Positions 17,117 through 26,882 of a stretch of DNA of 64,000 nucleotides are shown piece by piece (positions within the stretch are counted from its first letter, which is position 1; every line of letters starts with the position of its first letter). Under the pieces are notes generated by a model. The model did not search any database. It was not told the origin of the DNA and saw only the letters and a program-made list of their open reading frames with translations. Both the position numbers and the translations under genes were made by a program. The stretch comes from CAVPFA01 sp963703655 (lineage in GTDB: Bacteria > Actinomycetota > Acidimicrobiia > Acidimicrobiales > Bog-793), in the NCBI GenBank assembly GCA_963703655.1, contig CAVPFA010000006.1, positions 558,001 through 622,000 on the forward strand. The letters are read 5' to 3'.

Positions 17117-19538
17117 ATGATCGACAGGGCGCGTGTCGTCGTCGTCGGGGGCGGTGTCGGCGGCTGCTCCATCTTGTACTGGTTGGCCCGCCTCGGCTGG
17201 AGTGACTCGGTTCTGGTCGAGCGCGCCCAGCTCACGAGCGGCTCCACCTTCCATTCCGCCGGCCTCGTCGGCCAGTTGCGCGGCTCGCTCAGCCTTACAC
17301 GGATGATGATGAACTCCGTCGAGCTCTACCGTGACCTGGCGGGCGAGGTCGAGCTCGAGACCGGGTGGCGCGAAGTGGGCTCGCTCCGGCTCGCGTCGTC
17401 AACCGAGCGAATGGAGGAACTGCAACGTCAGGCCGCCTGGGCCGAGACCTTCGGGCTGCCCGCTCCAGCTCGTGTCCGCCGAGGAGGCCCGGAAGCTCTT
17501 CCCCCCGATGTCGATCGACGGCGTGCACGGCGCCGCTTACCTGAGCACCGACGGCTACCTCGATCCGAGTCAGCTCACCCTGGCCCTTGCCAAGGGTGCC
17601 CGCCAGCGTGGCGCGACGATCCTCACCGAGACGACGGGTCAACGCCATCGACGTCGCCCTTGGCCGGGTGCGTGCGGTCGAGACCGACCACGGCCGGATC
17701 GAATGCGAGGTCGTCGTCGACGCCGGCGGAATCTACGCCCACGAGATCGGTCGTCTTGCCGGCGTCCACGTCCCGGTCGTGCCCATGGCACACCAGTACG
17801 TCATCACGAAACCCGCCGACCTGCCGCGTGACATGCCGACCGTCCGAGACCCGTCCCTGCTCGTGTACTTCCGCGGCGAGAGCGGCGGGCTCGTGGCCGG
17901 CGGCTACGAGCGCAACCCGGCACCGTGGGGCCTCTCGGGCATTTCCGGCGATTTCAACAATCGGCTCCTGCCGCCGGACTGGGACCGGTTCGCCCCTTTG
18001 TTCGAAGCTGCGACGTTGCGCGTGCCCGAGCTCGCCGACGCGGAGATCGTCCAGCTCGTCAACGGCCCGGAGGCGTTCACGCCCGACGGCGAATTCATCC
18101 TCGGTCCGTCAGAGGTTGACGGCTTCTGGGTGGCAGCGGGCTTTTGTGCCCATGGGATCGCGGGCGCAGGTGGGATGGGGCGCCTCGTGGCCGAGTGGAT
18201 CATCGACGGCCAACCGGGTCTCGACACGTGGGAGATGGACTCACGCCGCTTCGGCGCGCAATATCGCAGTCGGGAGTATGCCCTCGTCCGTACGACAGAG
18301 GTCTATTCCACCTATTACGACGTCAAATACCCCGGCCACGAGCGCCAGTCGGGAAGACCGCTCCGGCTTCCGCCCGCCTACGACCGGCTGCAAGCCCTCG
18401 GTGCGGCCTTCGGGGAAAAGGGCGGTTGGGAGAGGGTCAACTGGTTCGAGTCGAACGAGGCGGCCGGCGACGCCTCGCTCCGCCCGTCCGGTTGGGCAGG
18501 CCGCCTCTGGTCGCCGGCGGTCGGCGCCGAGCACCGGGCGTGCCGCGAGACCGCTGCATTGTTCGACGAGACGTCCTTCTCAAAGCTCGAGGTCATCGGG
18601 CCGGGCGCGGCGTTGTTCCTGGAGCACTTGTGCCGCGAACCGTGTCGCACGGGCAGCCGGGCACCATCACCTACACCCAGCTCTGCAATCCGGCCGGAGG
18701 CGTCGAGTGCGACCTGACGGTCACTCGCCTGGCCGAGGACCACTTCCGCGTCGTCACCGGGACGGCGTTCGGCAACCACGACCTTGCGTGGCTGCGTTCG
18801 CACCTGCCTGGCGACGGCTCGGTGTTTGTGGAGGACGTGACGTCGCGCTACGCCTGTTTTGCTCTGTGGGGACCCAACGCACGTGCCATCTTGCAGCCGC
18901 TCACGGAGACCGACCTGGCAAATCGGAGGTTTCCCTACATGACCGCCCGCGAGCTCTCGGTCGGGCCGGTGCCATGCCTCGGACTTCGGGTCACGTTCGT
19001 CGGTGAGCTCGGCTGGGAGCTCTACTGCCCCGCCGAGTTCGCCGTCCGGCTCTGGGACAGCCTCGTCACCGCCGGACAGGGCCACGACCTCTTGCCAGGC
19101 GGGTACAAGGCGATCGAATCGCTACGTCTCGAGAAGGGCTACCGGGTCTGGGGCAGCGACGTCACCTCCGCCGACACGCCCTTCGAGGCGGGCCTCGGCT
19201 TCGCAGTGCGAATGCACAAGGAGGTCCCCTTCATCGGGCGCGACGCTCTCTCGGCCGCCGGGTCGCCGGCTCGCCGGCTCGCATGTCTCGTCCTCGACGA
19301 CCCGCGCATGGTCGTGCTTGGTTCGGAGCCGGTGCGGGTCGACGGCCGGCCCGTGGGCCGTGTCACGAGCGGCGGGTACGGCTACAGCGTCAGACGGTCG
19401 ATCGCGTACGCCTACCTCCCAGCGAGCGAGGTCGAGCCGGGGCGGCGGGTCGAGGTAGGGCTGTTCGGCCGTTTCGTCGGCGCGGAGGTCGTCGCGGAGC
19501 CGCTCTTCGACCCTGAGAACTTCCACATCCGCTCCTGA
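17117..19538 (+). CDS. Dimethylglycine/sarcosine dehydrogenase-like FAD oxidoreductase with GcvT domain (three frameshifts)
   Basis: One gene of about 807 codons split over several frames. The N-terminus has the Rossmann motif VVVVGGGVGGCSILYWLARL and SGSTFHSAGL, where the His is the usual covalent FAD attachment in this family. The DAO domain continues through LVSAEEARKLFPPM and GFCAHGIAGAGGMGRL. The C-terminal half is a GcvT aminomethyltransferase domain (ASRYACFALWGPNAR region, GWELYCPAEF, GYKAIESLRLEKGYR). Shifts lie at 17459-17461 (one extra C), about 17636, and about 18640. Family members oxidatively demethylate N-methylglycines and pass the one-carbon unit to tetrahydrofolate. The exact substrate is open; the neighbouring permease, regulator and choline-kinase-like gene favour a methylated amine pathway. 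Confidence 0.87.
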
Positions 19539-19551
19539 CCGCCCGTTCGGC

Positions 19552-20442
19552 TCACGCCTGCGCCACCTGATCGAGGAGCTGGCAGAGCTCCATCGTCGCC
19601 AGCAGCGCCTGGAAACGCTCGCCCCTTTCGGTCGCGTAGCCGACGAAATCGACGTCGAGCTCGGAGACGGCGACCTGGACCACGCCCCACATCGCCTCTC
19701 TCATCTCCGAGACGAGCTTCATCACCGCCAGGGCGGCGAGCTTCGAGTCGTCGACGCTCCCGAAGTAGTGCTCCAAGATGGGCTCGTCGCGCTCGGCTCC
19801 GAGCTCATTGTTGACCGAGAAGTTCGCCAGGTCGAAGTAGGGGTCGGCCATACCGGCGTACTCCCAGTCGAGAATCCGGATCGATCCGTCATAGAGGAAA
19901 TTGGCGTTCAGCAGGTCGTTGTGGCCGAGCACCTGGGGCCGGAACGGGCGCGCCGCCTGGATGCGGGAGAGCACCGCGCTCGCCTCGGCGTAGTCGAACG
20001 GCTCCGGGACGCCGCGGCGTCGCGCCTCGTCGTGGTACGAGGCGATGACATCGAAGTGGTCGAAACAGACCGTTACCGTCCCAGCGCCGTGCACCCTTAC
20101 GAGCGTGGCGATCACTTCGCCCAGCATCGGCTCGGTCTCGAGCTCGGCCATCGCGATCTGCCGGCCGTCGATGAAGCGGGTCACGATGCACCCCGTCGTG
20201 TCGTCGACCGCAACGATCTCCGGCGCGACGCCGATGCCCGCGGCGGTGCGGTTGGCGGCGACCTCGGCAACACGGTCGATCCCGAGGACGGCGGTGTTCG
20301 TGCCGGGAACGCGAACGACGACCTGCTCGTCGCCGAGGTCGACCTTGAAATTCGCGTTGGTGATCCCGCCCGGGAGCGACTCGACGGTGACCATCCGGCC
20401 TGGCCACAGCCGTTCGACGACCTCGGTGACGACATCGGCCAT
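19552..20442 (-). CDS. Choline-kinase-like / aminoglycoside phosphotransferase family kinase
   Basis: 296 residues from ATG 20442 (an in-frame ATG at 20478 is possible; neither has a strong ribosome site). Kinase-like features: LPGGITNANFKVDLG (phosphate-binding loop), VVVRVPG, Brenner-type motif VLGHNDLLNANFL and the DFG-equivalent ILDWEYAGMADPYFDLANF, which is the pattern of choline/ethanolamine kinases. It should transfer phosphate from ATP to a small hydroxylated amine. It is convergent with the FAD/GcvT gene, 13 bases apart, and homologues of this kinase often accompany such catabolic loci. The substrate is not determinable from sequence. Confidence 0.85.
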   Translation of the reverse strand: MADVVTEVVERLWPGRMVTVESLPGGITNANFKVDLGDEQVVVRVPGTNTAVLGIDRVAEVAANRTAAGIGVAPEIVAVDDTTGCIVTRFIDGRQIAMAELETEPMLGEVIATLVRVHGAGTVTVCFDHFDVIASYHDEARRRGVPEPFDYAEASAVLSRIQAARPFRPQVLGHNDLLNANFLYDGSIRILDWEYAGMADPYFDLANFSVNNELGAERDEPILEHYFGSVDDSKLAALAVMKLVSEMREAMWGVVQVAVSELDVDFVGYATERGERFQALLATMELCQLLDQVAQA

Positions 20443-20492
20443 CGGCCGACGGTAGCAGTCTGAAAGGGCGATCCCCATTAGGTTCTTGGACG

Positions 20493-20864
20493 ATGAGCAG
20501 CTTGTACGAGCGCGTGGGTGGGAAGCCGTTCTTCACGGCGCTGGTCGAGCGCTTCTACGCCGGAGTGGCCACCGATCCGCTGTTGCGGCCGCTGTACCCG
20601 GACGAGTTGCAGCCGCCGAGGGAGCACCTCGGGCTCTTCCTCGAGCAGTATTGGGGGGGTCCGAGGACCTACAGCGACCAGAGAGGGCACCCCAGGCTCA
20701 GGATGCGTCACGCTCCATTCGTGATCGGCGCCGCGGAGCGCGACGCATGGCTCCGTCACATGACGGCGGCGGTGAAGGCTGCGGAACTGCCAGCGGACGA
20801 GGAGCAGGAGCTTCTCGAGTACTTCGCCATGGCCGCCCGGAGCCTGGAGAACGTGGCTGGCTGA
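20493..20864 (+). CDS. glbO: Group II truncated hemoglobin
   Basis: 123 residues. LYERVGGKPFFTALVERFYAGVATDPLLRPLYP is the TrHb start (helices A-C; here quoted only for its ends LYERVGG and DPLLRPLYP), then FLEQYWGGPRTYSD and RMRHAPF, with the proximal His of helix F, and the group II Tyr/Trp positions. Such globins bind oxygen and NO and usually aid respiration or nitrosative-stress tolerance. Its coding start lies only 50 bases from the divergent kinase gene. The following DoxX-like gene is 14 bases downstream on the same strand, so the two may form an operon. Confidence 0.93.
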   Translation: MSSLYERVGGKPFFTALVERFYAGVATDPLLRPLYPDELQPPREHLGLFLEQYWGGPRTYSDQRGHPRLRMRHAPFVIGAAERDAWLRHMTAAVKAAELPADEEQELLEYFAMAARSLENVAG

Positions 20865-20878
20865 CGATGGAGGAATAG

Positions 20879-21319
20879 ATGAAGTTCCCTCTGGGCAGAT
20901 TCAAGCTGTGGCACCTTCCTCTGCGGGTTGCCACCGGAGCCTTCATACTGAACGCCGGCACAGGCAAGCGATCGGCGGACGGACAGACCGCGGCGAGTTT
21001 GCGTGACTTCGCAGCGGTCGCGTTTCCTTTCTTCAAGCAGGTGCCCGCTGATCAGTTCGCAAAGGGCCTCTCGAGCGCAGAGATCGCACTCGGTGCCGCG
21101 TTGCTGAATCCGGTGGTGCCACCCCTTCTCGCCGGCGGCGCGCTCACGGCCTTTTCGGGCGGCCTCCTTCGCATGTACTGGAAGAGCCCCGCCATGCACG
21201 AGGAGGGCAGCGTCCGACCGACTCAACAGGGCACCGCTATCGCGAAGGACGTTTGGATGCTCGGGATCGGCCTGTCGCTTGTGATCGACGCGCTCGGCAC
21301 GAAATGGAGGAGCCGCTAG
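20879..21319 (+). CDS. DoxX-like small membrane protein
   Basis: 146 residues with about three to four hydrophobic segments (LPLRVATGAFILNAG, IALGAALLNPVVPPLLAGGAL, VWMLGIGLSLVIDAL). It starts with ATG after GGAGGAATAG, a good ribosome site. The opening and the GTGKRSA turn resemble DoxX/DUF-type membrane proteins, which are linked to redox or thiosulfate metabolism in some organisms; function here is unknown. Downstream of the globin gene and convergent with the DprA-like gene. Confidence 0.75.
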   Translation: MKFPLGRFKLWHLPLRVATGAFILNAGTGKRSADGQTAASLRDFAAVAFPFFKQVPADQFAKGLSSAEIALGAALLNPVVPPLLAGGALTAFSGGLLRMYWKSPAMHEEGSVRPTQQGTAIAKDVWMLGIGLSLVIDALGTKWRSR

Positions 21320-21329
21320 GCCGGTCCTT

Positions 21330-22070
21330 TCATCCGGGCCGGAGCCTGCTCCAAAGCTCGGCGAGCTCGGCGGGGTCGTCGAATACCACGTCCGCCATCG
21401 GCCGGCGAGCACGAACCAGCTCGGCCACCCGGCCCCTCGCCGAAAGCACTGCGGGATCACAGCCGCCCGGATCCGCCAACGCCAAGTTTCCGCTCGAAGC
21501 GGTCAGCCCGCTCTCGGGCCCCTTTGGCCACGCGACCACGAGCAGGCGACCTTGGATCGCAGCGAAACGCGCCGTGTGCATCGCTCCCGAGGAGACCTCG
21601 CACTGGCAGACCACCACGACGAGCGAGAGCCCCGATTGGATTCGGTCCCGGGCCACGAGCTGCCGATTGGTGACCGGCGTTCCCGGCGGCACCTCCGCTA
21701 TGAGACCCCCGCCCGAGGCGACTATCTCGGACACGAGCGCCGCGTTCGTGCTCGGCGTCGGGACGTCGACGCCCGACCCGAGCACCGCCCACGTGAGTCC
21801 GCCGGCAGCGAGCGCGCACTCGTGGGCGATCGTGTCGATACCTGCCGCAAGCCCCGAGATGACGGCGTATCCCGCGGCGGCGGCGCTGCTGGCTGCGGCG
21901 GCGGCCACGCTGCGTCCGAAGCTCGTCGGGTGGCGGGTACCGACGATCGCCACAGCGGCGAGCGGGGGCAACGCGCCGCGTACCCAGAGCTTCTTCGGCG
22001 GCGACGGGATCGACCGGAGACCTGCGGGGAACTCCGGTTCGTCGATCCCGACGACCTCAGCTGGGACCAA
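21330..22070 (-). CDS. DprA/Smf-like DNA-processing (Rossmann) protein, single-domain
   Basis: 246 residues. The DprA Rossmann core is evident: AIVGTRHPTSFGRSVA, VISGLAAGIDTIAHECAL, TWAVLGSGVDVPTPSTNAALVSEI, GGGLIAEVPPG, RDRIQSGLSLVVVV and SGAMHTARFAAIQGR. It lacks the N-terminal SAM domain and C-terminal winged helix of canonical DprA, which bind ssDNA/RecA partners in transformation. It may be a paralogue in DNA uptake or recombination, or a LOG-like nucleotide-binding enzyme (less likely from the TxxA/GLSxxV motifs). It follows the CYTH-CHAD gene at a 9-base gap on the same strand. Confidence 0.8.
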   Translation of the reverse strand: MVPAEVVGIDEPEFPAGLRSIPSPPKKLWVRGALPPLAAVAIVGTRHPTSFGRSVAAAAASSAAAAGYAVISGLAAGIDTIAHECALAAGGLTWAVLGSGVDVPTPSTNAALVSEIVASGGGLIAEVPPGTPVTNRQLVARDRIQSGLSLVVVVCQCEVSSGAMHTARFAAIQGRLLVVAWPKGPESGLTASSGNLALADPGGCDPAVLSARGRVAELVRARRPMADVVFDDPAELAELWSRLRPG

Positions 22071-22079
22071 CCTGCCGAG

Positions 22080-23894
22080 TCAGCGGGGACCAGCCTGCCG
22101 GTGGATCGGCGTGATCCTAGTCGGACCATCCTCGACAGAGGGGTCGGCTGGCGGGGTGGACTCCGGACGGTGGGCGCCGGAGGCGAGCTGCGGAAGCGCC
22201 GGACGGGCGCGGCCTGCTACCGGGATCGGTTCACCTGCGGTGCTCGCTTCTACCGGCGGGCCGCCAAGAACCTCCGTCGCCTTCTGCTGGCGCGACTCCA
22301 TCAGTGACCTTCCGCGGCTCCACTCCTTGCCCTGCAGCAGTCGCAGCAGCTCGGGCAGCTCACCGAGAAGGTGCTCGGCCTCGCTCCGGTAGCGCTCGGC
22401 GACACCTCCCATCGCAAAGACTGTGGCGCGCGAAAGGGAGGCGCCCTCCTCGGTCAGGGCGAGCGCCTGCAGCCGTGCGGAGGCAACCTCCGCGTCCTGC
22501 ATCGAGCCCAGCACGTCCTGGAGGCGGGTCATCTGGCGCACGAAGCCCTTCAGCTCACCGTCGTAAAGACCGGAGGCGAACTCGAGGGAGTAGCGGAGCC
22601 GTTTGCAGCGTATGCGCAGACGGTGGTAGTCGGCGGCGATCGCCGTGCGCTTGGCTCTGCGGGCGGCCTTTCTTGCGGCGTCGTGGCGCTCGCCGATAAG
22701 CGCCGGCATCGCCGACACCGCCAGGGCGCGGCCGGCGCTGGAGCGGCGGGAGGGACCCTGTTCGAGCATCGACACCAACCCGGACACGAGGCGTTCGTAG
22801 CGACGGGAATCCAGCGCCTCCAGCAGCGCCCGCCTCGCATGCTCGCGGTGGCCGACTAGGAGGTCTGAGAGCTCGTCCAACGCTTCGCGGTGCTCCCCCG
22901 GCATCTCCTCGGTCCAGTCGTCGAAACGGCCGAGCTGAATGTCGAGATCCCGCACCTCTCCGAGCGTGGCGGCAAGCCAGCCCAGCTCGGCCCGCAAGCG
23001 CCCTGCACGAACCGGGAGCACGTCGGCGAACATGTCGAGGCCTGCCCGCATGCGCCTCGTCGCCACCCGCATCTGATGCAGGGCCTCGATGTCCTCGCCG
23101 AGTCGTGTGCCCGATTCCTCCGCGAGCATCGCCGCCGCATCCTTGCGCAGCACCCGATAGGCGAGCTCGCCGAGGGTCGAGGCCGGCGTGACTCCGGTGG
23201 GCCCAAGGTCGGGAGGGCCCGGGATGCTGATCCCGGCCGCCATGAGACCCGCTTCGAACTTCGAGAGAGTCGCCGGCTGGAGCCCGCACTCGCGCCGAAG
23301 CTGTTCGACCAAGGGCCTCATCGCATCGACCCAGGCGGGCTGCACCTCGACCTCGACACGGGTCAGCCGGAGCCTGCGCCGTTCGTGGCCAATCGCGATG
23401 ACGGTGTCGTCCAGCGCGAGCTCGGCAACCGTCTCGCCGTGGATCGCGAGATCGAACGGGCGTCGACGCGTCCGGACCTCGAGCACCTGCTTGAGCGGGC
23501 GCGCTCCTGCGAGTGCCTCGACGCGCCACCCGACCTCGCCGCGACGGTCCAGCCCGGCCAGGCCCGACGCCGGCAGGGGTTGTGTCACCTCGAGGCGGCG
23601 GCGCAGCCCTTTCGTCGCAGTCGCGAGATCCTTGAGGGTCGTCTCGACCCGACCGACGCGCCTCCGTAGCCGAAGCACGTAGCCGGCCCGGCCGATTCGC
23701 CAGTCCTCGGTGTCGACGTACACGTCGACAAGACGCTTCGCCGCCCCGGGAACGATCGTCAGTCCCGGAATTGCGTCGAGATGAGCGGACGGACCGGTCC
23801 TCAAGGCCAGCCAGCGCTCGACGGGACGTAGGTCGAGGGCATCGAGCTGCCATTCGACCTCCACGTCCGATCGAGACTTCCCAGCTACGGACAT
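22080..23894 (-). CDS. CYTH-CHAD domain protein (polyphosphate-linked)
   Basis: 604 residues from ATG 23894; the longer in-frame extension overlaps the Nudix gene and is rejected. The N-terminal CYTH domain (about 1-210) shows the DVEVEWQLDALDL opening, a dTxD pair (VDVYVDTEDWRI), LRLRRRVGRVETTLKDL, and a VEVEVQ end, forming a triphosphate tunnel. The C-terminal CHAD region (about 235-510) has conserved His/Arg helices: EALHQMRVATRRMRAGLDMF, DYHRLRIRCKRLRYSLEFASG. CYTH enzymes hydrolyse tripolyphosphate or triphosphates; CHAD binds polyphosphate granules. The C-terminal tail is Pro-rich. It is divergent from a Nudix hydrolase, so both may act in phosphate or inorganic-polyphosphate turnover. 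Confidence 0.93.
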   Translation of the reverse strand: MSVAGKSRSDVEVEWQLDALDLRPVERWLALRTGPSAHLDAIPGLTIVPGAAKRLVDVYVDTEDWRIGRAGYVLRLRRRVGRVETTLKDLATATKGLRRRLEVTQPLPASGLAGLDRRGEVGWRVEALAGARPLKQVLEVRTRRRPFDLAIHGETVAELALDDTVIAIGHERRRLRLTRVEVEVQPAWVDAMRPLVEQLRRECGLQPATLSKFEAGLMAAGISIPGPPDLGPTGVTPASTLGELAYRVLRKDAAAMLAEESGTRLGEDIEALHQMRVATRRMRAGLDMFADVLPVRAGRLRAELGWLAATLGEVRDLDIQLGRFDDWTEEMPGEHREALDELSDLLVGHREHARRALLEALDSRRYERLVSGLVSMLEQGPSRRSSAGRALAVSAMPALIGERHDAARKAARRAKRTAIAADYHRLRIRCKRLRYSLEFASGLYDGELKGFVRQMTRLQDVLGSMQDAEVASARLQALALTEEGASLSRATVFAMGGVAERYRSEAEHLLGELPELLRLLQGKEWSRGRSLMESRQQKATEVLGGPPVEASTAGEPIPVAGRARPALPQLASGAHRPESTPPADPSVEDGPTRITPIHRQAGPR

Positions 23895-23957
23895 GGAGCC
23901 CAAGTTACTCGCCTGAGAACAGGGCGATCTACGGCGCCACCCGATACGGTCGACAGC

Positions 23958-24404
23958 GTGAGCGATCAGACGACGGTTCGAGATGAGAGCCGCGACGTCG
24001 TGCGAGCTGCGGGCGGAATCGTCGTTCGCGCCCGCGACTCGGGTGGGTGGGAGGTTGCCCTCGTCCACCGTCCCGAACAGCTCGACTGGACGCTCCCCAA
24101 GGGCAAGCTCGAGATCGGCGAAAGCCCGACGGAGTCCGCGTTGCGGGAGGTTCTCGAGGAGACGGGCTACCGCTGCCACCTCGGCCGGTTCGTCGGCGAG
24201 GTCGAGTACCTCGACCGCCGCGGACGTGTGAAGGTCGTCTCCTACTGGCTGATGCAGCCCATCGACGGATCCTTCGAGCCCACGACCGAGGTGGACGAGC
24301 TTCGATGGCTGCCGCTCGCCGATGCGGTCCAGCTGCTCAGCTACGAGCACGACCGTGAGCTGCTCGAATCGGTCAACATACCGCCGGCGACGTCGACCGA
24401 GTAG
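23958..24404 (+). CDS. Nudix hydrolase (MutT-like)
   Basis: 148 residues from GTG 23958. The Nudix box is complete: GKLEIGESPTESALREVLEETGY, with its Gx5Ex7REUxEExG pattern; the quoted length here slightly exceeds convenience so note the core REVLEETG. The fold opens AAGGIVVRARDSGGWEVALVH and continues DWTLPKGKLE. Family members hydrolyse nucleoside diphosphates linked to another moiety, such as 8-oxo-dGTP or diadenosine polyphosphates. The substrate is unknown. 63 bases divergent from CYTH-CHAD, which suggests a joint phosphate-metabolism role; some actinobacterial MutT1 proteins add a phosphatase domain, which is absent here. Confidence 0.92.
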   Translation: MSDQTTVRDESRDVVRAAGGIVVRARDSGGWEVALVHRPEQLDWTLPKGKLEIGESPTESALREVLEETGYRCHLGRFVGEVEYLDRRGRVKVVSYWLMQPIDGSFEPTTEVDELRWLPLADAVQLLSYEHDRELLESVNIPPATSTE

Positions 24405-24418
24405 CCGCCGTTCCACGG

Positions 24419-25856
24419 ATGGAGGACTCTTTCGAGGCACCCGACGGCCTGATCGGCGAAATCCGAAACGCAGTGGGCCCCGAGCACTGCCTCCTCGATC
24501 CGGCGCTCAAGGCTCCCTACGAGATCGACTGGACGAGGCGCTTCGGCGCACCATCGCTTTTGGTGGCAAGACCGGCCGACGCCTCGGAGGTCGCGAAGGT
24601 GCTGACGGCCTTCAGCCGCTATCGGGTCCAGGTCGTCCCACAGGGTGGCAACACGGGACTTGTGGGGGGCTCGGTGCCCCGCGGTGGGGAGGCAGTGCTG
24701 AGCGTCGGCCGTCTCAACCACATCTTGCGTTGTGACCCCGACGAGGCACTCCTCGTGGCCGAGGCGGGCACATCGCTCGGCGCCGCGCAGGCGGCGGCTT
24801 CAGGCGTCGGCGCGGAGCTCGGCATCGACATCGCGGCGCGGGACTCCGCGACCCTCGGTGGCATGGTCGCGACGAATGCTGGAGGCATCCACGTCGTCCG
24901 GTACGGCCCGATGCGGTCGCGTCTGGCTGGGATCGAAGTCGTACTTGCGGACGGCACGATCGCGAGCCGGCTCTCGGGCCTGGTGAAGGACAACGTCGGA
25001 TATGACCTCGCCCAGATCATGGCAGGCAGCGAAGGAACGCTCGGCGTGGTGACCAAGGTCGTCCTACGACTCGTGCCGGTCCCCCGCTACCGGGTCGTCG
25101 CACTCGTCGGCCTGCGCGGCGCTGATAACTCGCGGGTGGACAGGACCCGGCGTCCGAGCCGTCTCGGAGGTCGCAGTCGCGCTGGCCAATCGCCTGCGCC
25201 GACGCGTCGACGGCATCGACGCTCTCGAGATCGTGTTCGCCGACGGGATGGCGCTGGTCCGAGACGTGATCGGCCTTCCCGCCCCGCCGGACCCCGGCGC
25301 GGATGGGTGGCTCCTGGTCGAGGCCTCGGGTGCGCAGGACCCGACCGGCATGCTCGCCGAAGCCATCGAGGGCGCCGCGGGGGTGACGACGACCGCCGTC
25401 GCCGACGAGGCCGCGGGCCGGGCCCGTCTGTGGGCATACCGCGAGCGCCACACCGAGGCGATCGCGACGCTCGGGGTGCCTCACAAGCTCGACGTGACCC
25501 TGCCGATGAACACGCTCGCCGAGTTCGCCGGCGCCGTGCGTTCCGAGGTCGAAGAGGCGCTCGGTGCGCGAGAGCCGAGCGCGCGGATCGTCCTGTTCGG
25601 CCACGTCGGCGACGGGAACCTCCACGTGAACGTGATCGGGCCAGATCGCGACGACCACCGCGCAGATGACGCGGTCCTGCGGATGGTGGTTCGGCGAGGG
25701 GGCTCGATCAGTGCCGAGCACGGAGTCGGCGTCGCGAAGCTCGGTTTCGTCACCGCGGCCCGCTCGCCTGGTGACCTAGCCGTCATGCGGAGGGTGAAGG
25801 CGGCGCTGGACCCGGACGGAATTCTCAATCCCGGCGTGCTGCTGCCGCCCGGGTGA
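24419..25856 (+). CDS. GlcD-type FAD-linked oxidase (frameshifted)
   Basis: About 478 codons over two frames. The N-terminal part has the PCMH FAD-binding motif (VVPQGGNTGLVGGSVP, then DSATLGGMVATNAGG) and runs to VVALVGLRGAD. Past about 25120-25150 the frame changes, and the FAD-oxidase C-domain follows (VRAVSEVAVALANRL, LFGHVGDGNLHVNV, SAEHGVGVAKLGF, LDPDGILNPGVLLP). Homologues oxidise glycolate, D-lactate or 2-hydroxyglutarate; which one is unknown. It starts 14 bases after the Nudix gene on the same strand. The single break is likely an error, since all catalytic motifs are intact in order. Confidence 0.88.
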
Positions 25857-25909
25857 CCGTACCCAGGCTCGACACGCTCGCCGCGGGCAGAACCGGTACC
25901 GTCCTCGGG

Positions 25910-26807
25910 ATGTCGAGGCGCGGTTGGCTGCTCTTCGCAGCGCTCAGTGTCATCTGGGGCGTGCCGTACCTCTTGATCCGCGTCGCAGTCCGGGAGGTTG
26001 CGCCAGCCACGCTCATCTTCTTCCGCACGGCGCCGGTGGCCTTGCTCCTCTTACCGTTCACCGTCTATCGCAAGGAGCTTCCTTCGCTGCTCCGCCGGTG
26101 GCGGCCCTTGGTCGTCTACTCGATCGTCGAGATGGGTGTGTCGTGGCTCATGATCACCAAAGCCGAGCAGCGGCTCTCGAGCTCGCTCACGGGACTGCTG
26201 CATCGCGGCGGTGCCCTTGGTCGGGGCGCTGCTGGCAAGGCTGAGCGGCGACGAGGACCGTCTCGACCGCCGACAGATTGCCGGGCTCGGTGTCGGGCTG
26301 GTCGGCGTCGCCGTGCTCGTCGGCGTCGACGTCCGGGGCGCCACGGTCTTGCCGATCGCAGGAGTGATGGTGGCGGCCGTCGGCTACGCCATCGGGCCGA
26401 GGATCTTCAACCGGTACCTGTCCGATCTCCCCAGCCACGCGGTGGTCGCCGGCTCGCTCGCCGTCGTGGCCATCGTCTACGCGCCCTTTGGGCTCTCGAA
26501 CCTCCCGGCACATCTGTCCCTCGAGGTGGCCGCCTCGCTGATCGGCCTCGCCCTCGTCCCGACGCTGGCGGGATTCCTCGTGTTCTTCGCGCTGATCAAC
26601 GAAATCGGCCCCGTCCGCACGACGGTCGTCACCTACGTCAACCCGGCCGTTGCCGTCATACTCGGTATCGCCCTGCTCGGCGAACCCTTCACTCTCGGCC
26701 TCGGGCTCGGCTTCCCGCTGATCATCGCAGGGTCAGTGCTCGCCACCGGCCACAGGAGGGTCGCCGCGCCCAGCCCGGCCCCAGCGACGGACGGCTTCGG
26801 AGCCTGA
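25910..26807 (+). CDS. EamA/DMT-family transporter (frameshifted)
   Basis: About 299 codons, ten predicted helices in two EamA repeats. The first repeat starts LLFAALSVIWGVPYLLIRVAV; the second includes GYAIGPRIFNRYLSD and YVNPAVAVILGIALLGE. The gene is split at 26201 by one extra C: removing it joins LTGLLIAAVPLVGALLARL cleanly, which is a strong sign of a sequence error. ATG 25910 is used. Family members export amino acids, nucleosides or other metabolites. Between the GlcD-type oxidase and the molybdopterin enzyme, on the same strand. Confidence 0.87.
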
Positions 26808-26882
26808 TGCCCGTTGTAACGCTCGGGCGGCGATAATGGACGGTAATCCGTGGCCCCCGACGCGGCCAGGCAGGAGTGCACG

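Noticed and set aside
23894..24440. N-terminal extension of the CYTH-CHAD protein
   Set aside because: It runs antisense through the Nudix gene; the CYTH domain starts at the 23894 ATG.
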